From assembly GCA_947095535.1 (NCBI GenBank), contig OX352774.1, forward strand, positions 6,014,001 to 6,078,000: a stretch of DNA of 64,000 bases, read 5' to 3'. The translations under genes were made by a program, and so were the position numbers. Positions within the stretch are counted from its first letter, which is position 1. Each line of letters begins with the position of its first letter. This stretch comes from Poecilobothrus nobilitatus (Eukaryota; Arthropoda; Insecta; Diptera; Dolichopodidae). Below are positions 1 through 14,098 of this stretch, in pieces. The notes beneath the pieces were generated by a model, which saw nothing but the letters and a program-made list of their open reading frames with translations, made no database searches and had not been told where the DNA came from.

Positions 1-1490
1 TTTACATTATTTACAGTGGTATTTTTAATTTATGAAGTAGAAAATAGAAGAAATTTTGAAAACTATAGCAAATGCGGTTTTAAATAGTTTTCGAAATTAA
101 TTAAATCGAAGCTTAGAAAAGGATTTTGATTTTGCTTGCAAAATATATACCATAAAATACCCTAAAAATTATTTTTACTTTACGTTTTACCTTATTTTCA
201 CATTCATTTAAAAGTAGAATTTTTTTTTATATCCGGAATAGCATTAAGCGGGTATAGCAGGCAAGATTTAGTTAAGTAAGAACATTTTTTTTTCTTTTAC
301 ATGAGTCTTAATCATGAGTCCATGCTCTAGCATTCTTAAAATACGAATTCCATAGTAGAATGTGAATATTGGTGTTCCAGCATACGACGAAACATAATCG
401 CCATGATTTTGAGAATGGAATTTTCGATAATCAATAATGGTGCTCTGTCATTCTCTTTTTGAGAGTGGGAACCAAATTCTATTATTTTTTCCTGTGTGTT
501 TCGAATGCTTTAATAAAGTTGAAGTTTTAAATTTCAATTTAATTACGATTTAATTAAAAAAAAATTTTATTGCATTTTAAAATGTAATCACATAAGTACA
601 TACTTTAAAATTTAAGTAAAAATATAACTATATGGATATATCGTAATCTTTCTCTACGGATCTTTTTTATGATCCTTCTACCCGAACTTTTAAGTGTGGT
701 CGAGGAATGTCTTTTAAATGTGGTCGGAATTGTCGGAATAAAAAATTGCGGAATAAATGATTCATTTAAAATGTGGAAAAACGCTTCTTTATTTAATCTA
801 AAACGTTACAAAAAATTAGAAAGTTCCAAAACATTAGTCTTTCATTTTAAAGTTTTTCTTCTAATTTTTCGTTTGTTACTTTTATTTCGTGTACTTATTT
901 GTTTTAATAAAAAAATAACTGGATCCATATTTTTTTGTTTGTTTTTTTTTTAACCTTTTTAACTAAATATAATATGAAATATTATTTTGAATAAAAAACT
1001 TGGAAACAAGTATATATTTATATGTTTTGACATTTATTTTGGCATTTCAAAAATGGAATTGAATAAGATTCGAATAAGGGAGAATGTTAGAACACCTATT
1101 TTGAATTCCAGAGAATTCCAAATTCACATTACATTCATATTCTCGAAAATGGTCAAACACGGGCTAATAAATAAGTCATCTGATTAGTAGAAAAATACAT
1201 TTTCTATAATAAAAAAAAAAAAAAGAATTTCAAAACTAATCAAATTTTCTTCTACTTTATAAATTAAAAAAAAAAATTAAAATACTTAATTACAATTGAA
1301 ATTGGGAACTACAACAGACCTCTATTGATCTAATTGACTCTAAAGAACACTTCAAATAACTAAAATAAACTGTTCTTTATGGACGATTTTCATTTTGGCC
1401 GAAAGTAAAATAAGTATAATATTATTTTTTGTTACTAATAGTAAATGAAAAAAAAAAACTGGGAATTAATTTTGTTTATAACAGGTTTTT
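1..1490. other. AT-rich non-coding stretch
   Basis: I see no gene or RNA here. Open frames are short and biased toward Phe, Leu, Lys and Asn, as expected by chance in AT-rich DNA. Patches near 350-500 and 1,040-1,160 are less AT-rich and may be decayed mobile DNA, but I could not pair their ends. Confidence 0.6.
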
Positions 1491-2540
1491 TTATACCCTA
1501 CACATTAAGTATAGGGTATATTAACTTTGGTATGGTGTTTGTAACCACCAAAAGGAAGCGAGTTAGGTATAGACATGTATATATATTCTGAATCAGGATC
1601 ACCCCCTGAGTCGATTTAGCGATGTCCGTCCGTCCGTACGCACGATAACTCAAAAAATAATGAGGCTATCTTGATGAAATTTATACTGTAGGTTAACAAT
1701 GACTAAGGTAAGGCGGGGATTGTAAATGGGCGATATCGGACCATGCGTTCGAGTACCTCCCATACAACTCCCAAAACCTAATACGCATATTTTCGAAATT
1801 AATAAAGATAGAAACTTAAAATTTTGTACGAGGGTGTGTTTTTCTGAATCCCTGATATCCCCTAAATTTGAGATGAATTGGAGTGATTGTTCGGGTACCT
1901 CCCATACAAATCCCAAAACCGAACAAGCATATATTCGAAATTAATGAAGATAGAAACTTCAAATTTGGTACTAGGGTGTTGTTTCCTGAATCCCTGATTT
2001 GCCTAAAATTTGAGATGAATTGGAGTGGTCGTTCGAGTACCTCCCATACAACTCCCAAAACCGAACAAGCATATCTTCGAAATTAATAAAGATAGAAACT
2101 TCAAATTTGGTACTAGGGTGTTGTTTCCTGAATCCCTGATTTGTCCAAAATTTAAGATGAATTAGAATGGTTGTTCGGGTATCTGCCACACAACTCCTAA
2201 GACCAAACAGGCATATCTTCAAAATTAATAAATATATAAACTTGAAATTTGATATAAGAATGTTCTACCCTGTTGATGTCTCCAAAATTTGAGATGAATT
2301 GGGGTGGTGGTCCGCGTGCCTTCACACACTTCCCAAGACCTAACAAGCATATTTTCGAATTTAATAAAGATAGAAATCTGAAATTTTGTACAAAGGTTGT
2401 AAAAGAATTTATTTTTTTAGCTTAGTTATATTAAATACCTAACTAAAATAACTTATGGATTTTCAATTTAATTTGAATTTTTTAGGTGTAGGGTATAAAT
2501 AAGTCGGTTGCATCGACTTACTGTTACTTTTACTTGTTTT
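1491..2540 (+). mobile_element. Dispersed element with ~142-bp internal tandem units (copy 1)
   Basis: Perfect 11-bp inverted repeats, ATACCCTACAC at 1,493-1,503 and GTGTAGGGTAT at 2,486-2,496, bracket the element. The left end also folds on itself (ACCCTA/TAGGGT). The right end is followed by a hairpin, AAGTCG-GTTGCAT-CGACTT, at 2,501-2,519. A conserved head contains GTCCGTCCGTCCGTACG followed by ATAACTCAAAAA. The body is five tandem units starting with GTTCGRGTAcCTcCCATAC-like words at 1,747, 1,889, 2,031, 2,173 and 2,310, a very regular 142-bp spacing that drifts only in the last unit. No transposase frame is visible. A diverged copy lies at 24,536-25,633 in the opposite orientation. Similar heads occur in Drosophila repeats as I remember them; I cannot assign a superfamily. 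Short overlapping open frames here follow the repeat units and are not genes. Confidence 0.8.
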
Positions 2541-3518
2541 GTTATAACTTAGTTATTATAATCAATATAATATTGCTTATAGGTAATTACAGCCTTAATA
2601 CATAATTACTTAATCGTTCCACATACATATATTTATCTGATAGTACCTATATATTAAAAAATTATTCAAAATTTTTACTTTGTTGTGTCCTTTAAATCAG
2701 CAAAAAAATCGAATCAAAATCATACTTTTTTCTTTTTTTTATTTCGTATTATTATTTGTGAAATTCAGTTTAGCATATGAATAGGTACTAACTTAATGAA
2801 TATAATAGTTTTTTTTTTTTTTTTTTTTTAACATTTTAAAAATTATCTTTTGAATTTAAAATGATATCATCAGACCGAAAAGTTTTATTGACCTATGAAT
2901 AGAACCACTAGCCGAAAGACAATCATTCAACTGATAAAAGCTAAAGGTTTTTAATAAACGGTGAAGTAGCGAGATAAAAAAAAAAAATACAAAATAGAAA
3001 GTTACAAAATTAAAAAAAAAAATTCACAAAAATTATTAATATATGGTTGAACTTTGTTTTTGCTAAAAAAAAAAAAAAAATAAATTATTGTCAGATTATC
3101 TATGTGTAAATATGATCAAGTCAATTCGCAAAATTATTATTTTTTTTATTTTTAAATAATTATAATGGTATAACAGGAAAAAGACAATGATAATTATTAT
3201 AAGTTCAATTATTAATATTACGTGTTTGGTACTTTGTTTTTATTTATTCTTCTATATATACTATTATATACAGTTAACATAGTTATTGTTCCGTAATAAA
3301 TGTTATTTTATAAATGGTCTTATCTTTTTTTTTTTTTTATTTTTTTTTAATATAATTACGACTATATTTATGACACTTTTAAAAAAATTTTAAAAAATAT
3401 AATTTCTAGTTAATTGATTTCATTTTTTTTTTTTTTGTTATCTACGCGGGAGATACCTCTAATCAATGATTTTTATTGAAATTTTAACAATACGCGAAGA
3501 CACTTATATGTACATATA
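2541..3518. other. AT-rich spacer
   Basis: Only homopolymer A and T runs and simple AT-rich DNA are visible. I see no gene, RNA or recognisable repeat end. Confidence 0.6.
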
Positions 3519-4151
3519 CAGGGTGTTTGAGTAATAGACAGTTTGAGTAAATGAAAGTTTTAATTTTTTTTTATTTTTTATCAAAATTTCCACTTGGAAC
3601 TGCAATATCTCAAAAATGGTAGCACTGATTAAGACGAGACAAGATATATATTAAAGATATTATTATACTCTATAATTATGTAGAAAATGGTTTCTGTATA
3701 CTATCGTAGACGAAAAATATAACTGTTAAAGTAAAATACTACAAAATAATCGGAAAATTTTCAAATAATCAATTTGACCTTCAAATGATCTTGTCGGTCA
3801 AAGTGGTCTTCTATAAAACGTTGGTGACATTACCAAGTGCCGTTATAATAGATTTCATTACAATCGGACGTTAATTAAAACACCTTATAATTTATCGGTC
3901 TAATTTCTAATAGTTACTGAAATAATGAGGACTTTTTGTTTTAAATGCGTTGCTTAGTGTTTTATTTATAATTTTCGATTAAATTTTTGAAGCTAAGGAA
4001 ATTATTTTTCCCATGCATTATCGATCGAGTATCTGCTTTTTAATAAAAAATTATAAAACTTTACATTCAAATATTATTGAATTTTTTACTCAAAAATTGT
4101 CATTTATTTGTCATCAATTGAAATTATGCTATTTATTCATCACACACCCTG
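3519..4151. mobile_element. MITE-like element with CAGGGTGT ends
   Basis: The left end reads CAGGGTGTTTGA and the right end is its inverse with one mismatch (TCACACACCCTG), giving an element of about 633 bp. It is flanked by TATA on both sides, compatible with a TA or TATA target duplication. No transposase frame is present. The interior is AT-rich with a phrase around 3,600-3,635 that is less AT-rich. CAGGGTGT ends are common on insect non-autonomous DNA transposons (general knowledge). A TA duplication would suit Tc1/mariner, but because the flank is itself a TA repeat the superfamily is left open. Confidence 0.65.
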
Positions 4152-7100
4152 TATATATGTAGTTAATTGTTAAATTTCAACCTAACTCAAAAATTCTTCC
4201 ATACAATGTTGTTGTGTTACTGAAAGAAGAAACATTTTTTAAACCCTTTTTTTTTCAATGTTCTATCAATTTTATAATGTCTGTTTTGTTTTAATTACAA
4301 AATAAAATATTTGATGGAAGGTATGTGATGTGGTTGAAAATATCGAAAGATTTTTTCAACAAAATTATAATTAATTATTAAATTTTTTAATAATTATGTC
4401 GAAAATTACAATAAAAAAAAAAAGATTGTTCTCTTCTTATTTGTATACTTATAAAATATCATATTTGGCTTAGGCACTTATGTGAAAAGTTTTAATTTAA
4501 ATATGGAAGATGGTAGAAATAGTAAATCACGTACGTCTTCTTGCCAATGAATCTAAACAATGTCATATAAATCTTTTGTCAACATATAGTGGTAAGTAAT
4601 TCACAGTGTTACTATTTATATTGTTTATTATAATGGGCCAGTAATGATAGTTTAAATTATTATTTAAAAAGAAATTGCTTCTTTAGTTACATATGTACTT
4701 AGTTATTAAGTTTTTGAAAATTATTGAATATTGAACATAAATCCTTTTCTAGCCTCTTGCTTTCATACTTAACTTTTATAATAGATTTATAATAGATTAC
4801 TATTGTGAAAATATATACCTATGGAATTTTTAAATTTAGTCATTTCAGCTTAAAATTTTCACTTATTGCTTGTAAAAAGTAATTATACTTGTTTAAAGTT
4901 TCTTTTTAACATTAAAGTATTTTTATTTAAATTTTGTAATTTCTAAATCGCATCAAACACTAAAAATGAAAATACTGTATGTTTAACTCATTTTGTGTCT
5001 TGGAATTTTTTAACTTTTCCTACAAAATTTTAATACTGACACATTTTCATACAAATACAAATTATATACTTAGGTCTAATATTTTTTTTCATACTGACTC
5101 TTTTGATAAAATCTTACAGGCGTTTTCAAAATTTGATTATTACGTATCACAAAAAAGTTATTCAATTAAAAAAAATAAAAAAAAGGAAAAGGTCGAAAAT
5201 CATTTACTTAATTTTCAAAATTAAAATAAATTCAAGTTTGAGAGGTGTCTATGTTATATATGTTTAATGAAAAACACTATTTGTTCAACTGTATACATAT
5301 TAAAGCAAGTAAATGGTTTTATTTTATAATATTGTGCCAAAATTTTATTTACGATGATTACTTATATATTTTACTGATTATATTAAAATAATTTATATTG
5401 TAAATTTTTTTTTTTCAAGGTCGTTGAATTGATCTTTTAAAACTCTTTAAATTATTTAATTGATCAATTAAATAAAAGTAGTATAAATATAAAATTCAGT
5501 TTAACATTTAAAAAGGCACAGTGCTTTTATTAAAAGTTTAAATATTCGAAATTTGAGAAAAAAAAATGCATTTTTTAAAGCGTTCATTGCACGATGCAAC
5601 GGTTGTTTAATGATATAGAATCAACTTGTGTTGTCCTAAAATTTAAATGATGTTATATTGATCTTGACATTATTAAAATCACAATATTATCTGATAACAA
5701 TTTTAGTTCATAAAAAATATTTATGCATTCATAATTAACTTTTCTTAACTTTTCAAGAAAAAGTTTTTAAAAATCTTTGACATAAGTAATTGAAATTTTT
5801 GTTATTGATATGTGGTAGTGCAGCAATAATAAAAAAAAAAAAAACAAGAAATGGTAAAAGAATATGGTTAAAAGAGCTATAATTTCTCAAATATTAAAAA
5901 ACGAAGATTGACGGTATAAGCTGATTATATTTTTTAATCAGCATTATTTACACATAGAAATTTTGAAGATTGTCTTGGAACTATGAACGAAATCACATTT
6001 GTTCTTAATTATAAAAGTTGGAGTTACTTTATCTACAATATTATTTTAGTATTTATATAAAAATAAAATAGTTATCAATGACTACATTAAAAATTTTAAA
6101 TAATAATAAAATCGATTCAACGGTTTTAAAACAAAATATTAGATACGACTTCCATTCGATTCACAATTGAGTTGCTTAATTTTTACAAATTAATTCAACG
6201 GTTGTATCATGTAATAAATGCTTAAAATTACTTCCATATGAAGTTATAAAGCTTTTATTAAGTATTACGTCATTAATTTCTCCGTGCATTTAATTCTTTT
6301 ACTTGAATGACAAAATGCTGAATTCAGCATTGTTAAATGTAAAACGAAATGGTGTGATTGTATGAATAAATGATAATAAGTCAGAAAACAATTGAGATAT
6401 AAATTTTTATTTTAGAATTGTTCCTCGCTTTATCTGACTAGAATATTCGATTTTTGAATTGATTGAAATTTGCTGAAGATTTGCTTAAATTTATTAGGAC
6501 CTTGCAGTTGTTTTGGAACATTCTTATTGCATAAAAAAATAATTTCTTGTTTTTTTAATAATAACTAAGCGCTCGAAAAATATTTTATAAAATTTTAATG
6601 TTTGTCTTATCATCGGTTTATGATTCAAAATTTCTTCATTTTATTTTTTGCTTTACTTGACTATCCCTTTTAAAGCTAATGCATATTTTTTTAATTACGG
6701 TAACCTGCTAGTTTATCTCAATAATAAATTATTACTAACTTTATCAACTTTGAAGATTAAAATTAAATTTTTAAAATTTCACAATTGGAAAAAATCGTTT
6801 CTTTAATTGGGTTTTAGAAATTCGGTTCTTTAATTGGGTTTTAAAAATCGATTTTAAGCAGTCGTAAAAAACGAGTTGATCTTATTGAACTTTTAAGACT
6901 TAAAAGTTAATTGAACTATAAACAAAATTATAAAAAATATAAAAAAAAAAATAAAAATAATTTAAAATAAATAAAATAACAATTTCTAAATTATATAATG
7001 TGACATTTTTTTTTACTTTTATTATGTAACGATTTATTCATTCGACATTAAAAATTACGTTAATGTTGGTAATAAAATTTTATAGATGTAAAAATATACT

Positions 7101-10100
7101 ATATATAGTTGATTGAAAACATAAACTTATATAATAAATATATACTTATATATATTTCACAGATCGTTATAAACATTGTTAAAAAGAATATTTTAAAAAC
7201 CAATCATTATAATTTTTTTTTTCGTTCGTTTCATGCAAACATTTTACAAATTTTATCGTGTGGGTATAAATTTTTTTTTTTTTTTTAGTCCAGTCTGTTC
7301 ATTTTTGGTATCGTTAATGTGTCAGAATCATCATAAAATTTTCATTATTAATTTTAATTTCCATTGTCACGGTCAAGGTTTCAGCATAGACTAAATTCTT
7401 ATTTGTATTTTTTGGTCTTTTATAGTTTCTATAAAAGGAAAAGATATTAAAATAAAATACTAATGGTTATTTAGTTATATAGATATGTACTATAAAATTA
7501 TGCTTTTTAAAATATAATATTATGTTTATTAAATGTTGTACTGTAACAGAGTGATGGAAAACTATGAATTTTTTATATTCAATTTATTAAATTTAAATCA
7601 ATAGAACATTGATATAATTTACTTTTTTTTTAATAAAAATTTGGGATATACTTAATTAGGTACATCGTTCGATCTTTTTAAAAGTTTACTGAGAGATACT
7701 TTGGATAACGTGATGAAACGCTGTTTGAGCCCAACTAAGCGATGGGTGAACTAAGGGCTTCAAAAATTTACTTTTAAGATTTATGGGCAAAAATTTATTT
7801 ATTCCTATAAGGAATACACACATATGTATATCTACAAAATTTACATCGATTTCTGTACATTTATATGCACATAATATTGTATTTTTACGTAATTCAAATA
7901 ATATAAAATTGTTTTTTTTTATTTAAAATTCTTATATTCTATGGTGTTTATTTCACTCATTACTTTAATAACTGAATAACTATTAATACTAGGTAGAGGA
8001 ACTATTGGAATCGTTTTGGAAAGAGGAGAAAAAAGGTAAACTAATGACGTCATAAGTACCGTTATATCGATATTTTTAATTTATTTTATTAAATTTTACC
8101 ACAATTGTTTTTTTAATTTATGGCTTCTTAAACACCATGTACCGAAACCGTTTAATATCTTTTTTTATTATACACGTCTTTAGAAAGGAATTTTTTAATT
8201 TTTCGTTCATTTAAGCCTTGTCAGTGGACCGTTGTTCCACAAATGTAGGTGGTACGACTCTTTATTAAGTTGCTTCCTTAAATTTTCAAAGGCCTTAGTG
8301 TGTCCGTCACTTAGTTTTATCCATATAGGGTTTGATCTAAGCTATCTCTTAGTGAAGTTTGAAAAGGATACAACAATGTATCTAAAGTAAAGTATGTAGA
8401 TCCAAAATTTGATAACAACTTAACTTAATAAATTTCAACTTTGACAAAATACTTATATCTAAATTAATTTAAAATTTGTATATAATTGCAAATTTATTTA
8501 TTGTTTATACATTTTAATACTGTTCCAAAATGAAATTTTGAATTATTTATCATCTGGTCAAGCCAAACTTAATATTATTCAAATAACTTTTGAAGACTAA
8601 TGAAGAGTTTGCTAGTTTCAATCAAAAAATAATTACATTTTTAGTATTGATATGAAAACGGGATATTACATATACTTATATAATATATATATACACTTAA
8701 ACCGTATAAATAAGTCATTGAAAAAAAGTGAGGGTAAATTTTGACATTTTATGTGTTTTGTATATTTTTTACAAACTTTAATGTCAAATTGATTGATTAA
8801 GTGATTACCAAACTTAGAAAGAATTATGATGATGACAGTATATAAAATAGTAAGTTTTTTTTTTCTTTTAAATTAATCTAAACTATAACAGGTTTTCTTA
8901 AAATTCAGTTTATTGTTAAAAATAGAAGTTTATAAACTTAAATTAATTATTGAAATTATGGTTGAATTAAAGATCAATTTATAACAATCAAATTATTTGA
9001 AGAACTTACGGATTTATTTCATTAATATTATGTAGTATGTTTTTTTGAATAAATATTCTTTTTAGTTTTGGCTTATCCATTATTGTCATTATATTAGCAA
9101 AATTCTTGAAATTTAAAGATTAATCGATCTTATAAAAAAAAATTGTTTTTTGTAGAAGAACTCTTAGGGGAAGTATCAGATCCAAAGTTGAAAAAATCTT
9201 ATAGTTATTTAATTATTCCCTCCAACTCCACTTCCTCTTATTAAAGCCTACAATAATTTTGTATAAAGGAATCCTTTTTTAAATTTTACATAGCGCATAA
9301 AAAAACAGTTATTCCTTAACTGAAGTTCTACTGTTTTTTTTTTTTTGTTTCAATTTGATAATTTCGAACGACAGGAAATTTATCAATCATTAAGTAATAA
9401 ACACAATTACAACCATCGATCACCTGCAAAATTCTGTTCGTCCAATTGCCAAATTAAACATAATTGTAGCGAAAAAAAATTTACAACTTCCTTAGTTTAA
9501 GAGTCAAATGTCAAATTTGATCACAGTGAAAAAAATTGGAAATAAATTTGACGAGGTCAAATTTTTGGTTGCACGTCGATCGATGTAAATGTAATCAATT
9601 AACCATTAATTTTTGAGTAAATACGAGTATACATAAGAATGCATACGTTTTAATTTTTTATTCGCGAATTTTTCGTCAATCGTCGGAATTGTATTATTTT
9701 ATAAATCAAAATTTTAATTTTTTTACGAATTGAATATTTAGATTTGTCGTTATGTGAAATCAACATTTTGAATTTCCGCATCTCCCAAATGGTTAACATT
9801 AGGAAATATATGTGTTTTTAAAAACTTTTTTGCGTTATTTTTTATTTATTAGTAAAACAGCAAACGGTCACCTTTAAAAGTGAAATTGTCATGTTTTTAT
9901 TTTTTATTTTTATTATTACTAGTTATTAGTAATTAAGATAATTAGGTATAATGTCATAGTATATACTTAGTAACTAATATAAATTAATTTTAAATTGAAA
10001 ATTTTCATTTTGATAAAAATGATAAAAAATACTTTACGATTCTTGGAAAGAATTTTGTATAGGTATATAAAAAGACAAAAATTTATATTTTCGAAATATT

Positions 10101-11608
10101 AAAATAAAATTTAATTTTTTTTTTTTATTTTTGGATGGAAATCCCATGAAACAATTTATAATATTTTTTATATAGTTAAAAAGAAATTAATAACATGTAG
10201 GTATTTTTTTTCCTTTTTTTTTTACATTTCCCTTAACATTATGTTAACATGTTAACTATAAAATATAAGTTTGTTGGTTTATACAAAAAAAAAAAAAAAA
10301 ATGATTTAAAAATATTATATATCAAAGTCAAAGCATACCTAATACATATTTTATTTTGCGCGAATATTATTTTTTTTATTACCGTGTTTTTTATAATATA
10401 CCGGCAAAAAAAATTGAGGTCGTTGCGCGAACAAAAAAATTTTTTTTTTTAAATGCAATTTGTATAGATACATTATAACTGTTTTTCTGTTTTAAATGAA
10501 TTTTTTTTTTTTTTTTTTTTTTATGAATATCAAAGACTTAATCTCAGTCTATTGTTTTCAAATGTTGATTTAGTTTTTGTTACGCTAGAAAATTTTATTT
10601 TGTTGGCCGATTAATAATGGAACTTTACTCTATTTTCTTTTTTTTTTTTTTACCATTTTTTATACATATATTAAAATACAATAAAAAATGAAATAAAATT
10701 GTATTTAGTAAAATAAGAGAAAAAACAAAAAAAAGGTATTAAAAAATGCATAATCAGAGGATTACGTAAATTAAATTGTTTTCAGTTCTTTTATAATAGT
10801 AAAATGAAAAATTTTTAACCAGAAATTTCATCAAAAAATTTAAAATGATTATTAGGTAATTAAAAATTTTTAATACAAGTATTATTAATTTAATATCGTG
10901 TAGTTTTATAAATTTTTTTTTTGTTTTTGTTTCAAACCGAAAACATAATACATAATATAAAATCCGATTGATTATACTTACTTAGTACTTAGTTAGTTCT
11001 TTTAATCGATTTCCTTTTCCTTGACATGAATTTCAATTGTTTGTTTTTTTTTTTCAAATTTTTTTTTTTATTTAATTATTGTTTGTAAAATTAATTTAGG
11101 TATACTATTACTAATAAATAAGTAACTAATTTTTGTTACAATAGTCTTTTAATTAACTAACCCTTAAAAATTGATAACTAAATTTTTAATTGAATTTTAT
11201 GTCAGTTAAAAAAGTTAAGTAGTGTCCATTAAGTTCATTTTTAGAATTTGGGGTTTAATTCATATAAATTAAATCCCAAAAATCCCAAAAATATTTTAGT
11301 CGATTAAATTCATTTGTTTTGGCAATTAGTTAGTTCATTATTTTAGGGGGTTAGTACATTTTTTTCAATTAAGATACTTAATAGAATGCTGCGCGTCACT
11401 TGTCCTCGCCCATTTTGTATCTAAAAATGATTTGTAATGTAAAAAAAATAATTAGGAGGAATTTTATACTTAGTTGGAAAAAAAAAAATCATGGTTTCTC
11501 TTCTTCCAAAATATTTATAAATAAGTATTTAATGATTTTGAATGATTTTAAAGTTGGATTCAAAATCCGCATATTCTCTTTTTTCAAAATATTTATATGT
11601 AACTATAG
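4152..11608. other. Long AT-rich non-coding stretch
   Basis: About 7.5 kb with no supportable gene. Chance frames (for example near 4,979 and 10,249) are low-complexity Lys/Asn/Phe/Ile strings. Patches around 7,680-7,760, 7,980-8,350 and 9,360-9,600 are richer in GC and could be old mobile DNA, but I found no paired ends or domain. Poly-A/T runs are frequent, the longest near 10,499-10,522. Confidence 0.55.
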
Positions 11609-12586
11609 GCTCTATGAAATAGTGTCACACGAAATAATGTCGACACTATTTCACAATAATGCTTAATTTCGGAAAAAGCGTACGTCCTTTTTCCAGAATA
11701 TATATATATATATACTTACTGTTAAAAAAAAAATTGAACTAACATAAAAATATTAAATTTTTCTTATTTTTTCCCAAAATTTTTCTTAGAAAATAAAGCA
11801 TTTTATAGTCGGTTGCAAAATTAGGATTATGATGTATATTTTAATTTTTTCTAAAGCTTGTTCAAATTCAAAATCTCGGATATACAACTAAATATTCTGT
11901 CAAAAAGAAATATCGTGATTTTGAATCCAACTGTAAAATCTATATTAAAGTATGTTCATGCACACACAGGTTTCTATACAAATTTACTGTAAACTATTAT
12001 GAAATAAAGTCGTCAATCAAAAATAAAAAAACGTGCGACAGAGCGTCGAACTGTCCAGAATATGGGAAATAAATGTATCTGTTGAAAATATTTTATATAT
12101 ACTAAACTTGTATAAGTATGTCAGATTATAAATTTGGTGAGATTTTATAGTTGGTTGCAAAATCAGAATAGTAATAGATTGAGTTAGCTTTTTCCAGAAT
12201 GTGAATGCTATGTATACATGGGTGATTCTGAAGAAGGGATTTTATAGTCGGTTTCAAAATCAAGGTAATATACATATTCTGAAAAATTGTATAACTCTTA
12301 TTTGTTATTTTCATCGTATCGTATATTGTTATTTTCAAATAAATGTTTTATTATTAAATTAGACATAGAGCCGAAAGCTTAATTTTGACATTTAAATATT
12401 TAAATTTTTACGATATTATTATTTGATTCTTGTGACTTTATTTCATTATGAAATGATGTCACATTGTTTGCGACTTTATTTAATTTTTGATTTATGACTT
12501 TATTTCATAATGAAATATCTTCATATTTCATATTTATTTCATATCTTGAAGTCGATATTATTTCGTTCAACACTATTTCATAGAGC
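11609..12586. mobile_element. 978-bp inverted-repeat element with subterminal motif array
   Basis: The left end begins GCTCTATGAAATAGTGT. The right end is its inverse, and the match continues to about 36 bp with four mismatches. Inside each end lie further copies of a short word, GAAATAAWGTCGNC. Examples are 11,616, 11,631 and 12,001 on the plus strand, near 12,450 on the plus strand, and inverse copies near 12,430, 12,470, 12,486, 12,551 and 12,571. A second word, TTATAGTYGGTTKCAAAATCA, recurs at about 11,802, 12,146 and 12,240, and inverted near 11,917; a related copy sits just outside at 11,548. No transposase frame is visible. This fits a non-autonomous DNA transposon with transposase-binding repeats. 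I cannot define its target duplication or superfamily. Confidence 0.7.
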
Positions 12587-14098
12587 GGTAAATATATGCG
12601 GCATTTTGAATTAGAACGAATTTCAAGTTTGATAGCGGAAAAACCGTATATAATCCTAATTTTGTAATGCATTTAAATAATTTTGTAAATAAAGGATAAC
12701 TTTTTTTTTACACGCTACCCAAACTCTAGAAAAGGGATTCCTTTGTATCAAATCCCTCCTAATTATTTTTTTACATACTACTTATTTAAACATCAAAAAT
12801 TTTTTACAAATTCATTATTTTTGGAATTAAGTCCTTTTTTGTTGCTAGGTTAGTTAATTTTTTTGGAGGTTATTTCATTTCTTTTGGAAGTTATTTCATT
12901 TTTAGATATTGTAAAATTAATTCGTATAAAATAAACGCCAAAAAGTCAAAAAATATTTTCATAAAAATGTAAAGTTCATTTTTTTTGGACGTTAGCGCAA
13001 TTAATATTGACGGTTAATTTATAATGAATTAACACCCAAAAATAGCGTAGATTAATTCATTTTTGCTTTTGGGTGTTAGTTAATAGCGCACATTATTTTA
13101 TTTTTAATGTTTTGTTTAATTACCAATAAAAATAATGCGACTTATCTTATTTTATAAAAAGTTATAAAAATTAATTTCTAACCTCACTTAATCTTCAAAA
13201 CGTAATTAATTTAAGACGTGGTATATACATATTTAATATATCTATATAAAATATAAAATACATACTTACATTGTATTAATCAATTTTAATCAATAATTAT
13301 TCAATTTTATATCCATAATTATTCATATTGATAAAAAATTCGCTTTCAAATTTATTTTATTGTGAAGGACACCATACATAAAAAAATATTAAAAAATGAG
13401 ACAATTAGTGATATTAAAAGTTTTTAAAATTGCACTATTCCAAAATATTATATTTAATTGAAGATTTTCTGTTTAAATATACGAAAAAAAAAGTTTTGAA
13501 AAGGATAACCAAAATTTAAATATCAAGGTCTTATTAATAATTATAATTATATATTTTAAAAGCCGATTTCCTCATAGCATCTTTCGATTTTTCTTAAAAT
13601 ATGTATATTTTGAATATTGTGAAAAATTCAAAGACACTTTTTTTTTTGTTTTTTAAGAAAACTACGTTTATGTAATTAAGAAAAGTTTTTTTTTTACTTA
13701 TTAAAAAATATAATGTTTGAGATTTAATTTTTTCATCTCACTTAAAAAAGTATCAAGGATGTTCAATTGTTTAAAATTTACAAATTTTAAAATTTTTGAT
13801 CAAAAACAAATATTAGTTGTGCTAAGAGAATGTGGTGGTAATATAAAAAATAAAATGTCAATTACAATTTTAATAATAAGTGTTTAATATTTTTTTTTTT
13901 TTTGTTTTTTTTTTTAAATATATTTTTGATTTGTTGAATAAGTTAATATTTCTTTTTATTTTTATAACGTTACTATATAAATTTTATTACATAACTTTTA
14001 AATATTATTCGTCTTAAATTTACAATAAATCATTAAAATTTTGAAAAATTTTTTAATCATTTATTAATTCACAATACAGTGAATAACCGTAACTATAA
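12587..14098. other. AT-rich spacer
   Basis: No gene or RNA is supported. The part from 12,720 to 13,130 contains repeated phrases with TTAGTTAATT and GTTAATTC words, similar in style to 11,210-11,380. This suggests a shared old repeat, but I could not define borders. Confidence 0.45.

Noticed and set aside
1650..2222. Several overlapping open frames on both strands that share peptide phrases
   Set aside because: They follow the 142-bp tandem units of a mobile element; the similarity between frames reflects repeated DNA, not related genes.
1747..2330. Regularly spaced repeats that might suggest a CRISPR-like array
   Set aside because: The 142-bp units are repeated along their whole length with no unique spacers, and the genome is eukaryotic.
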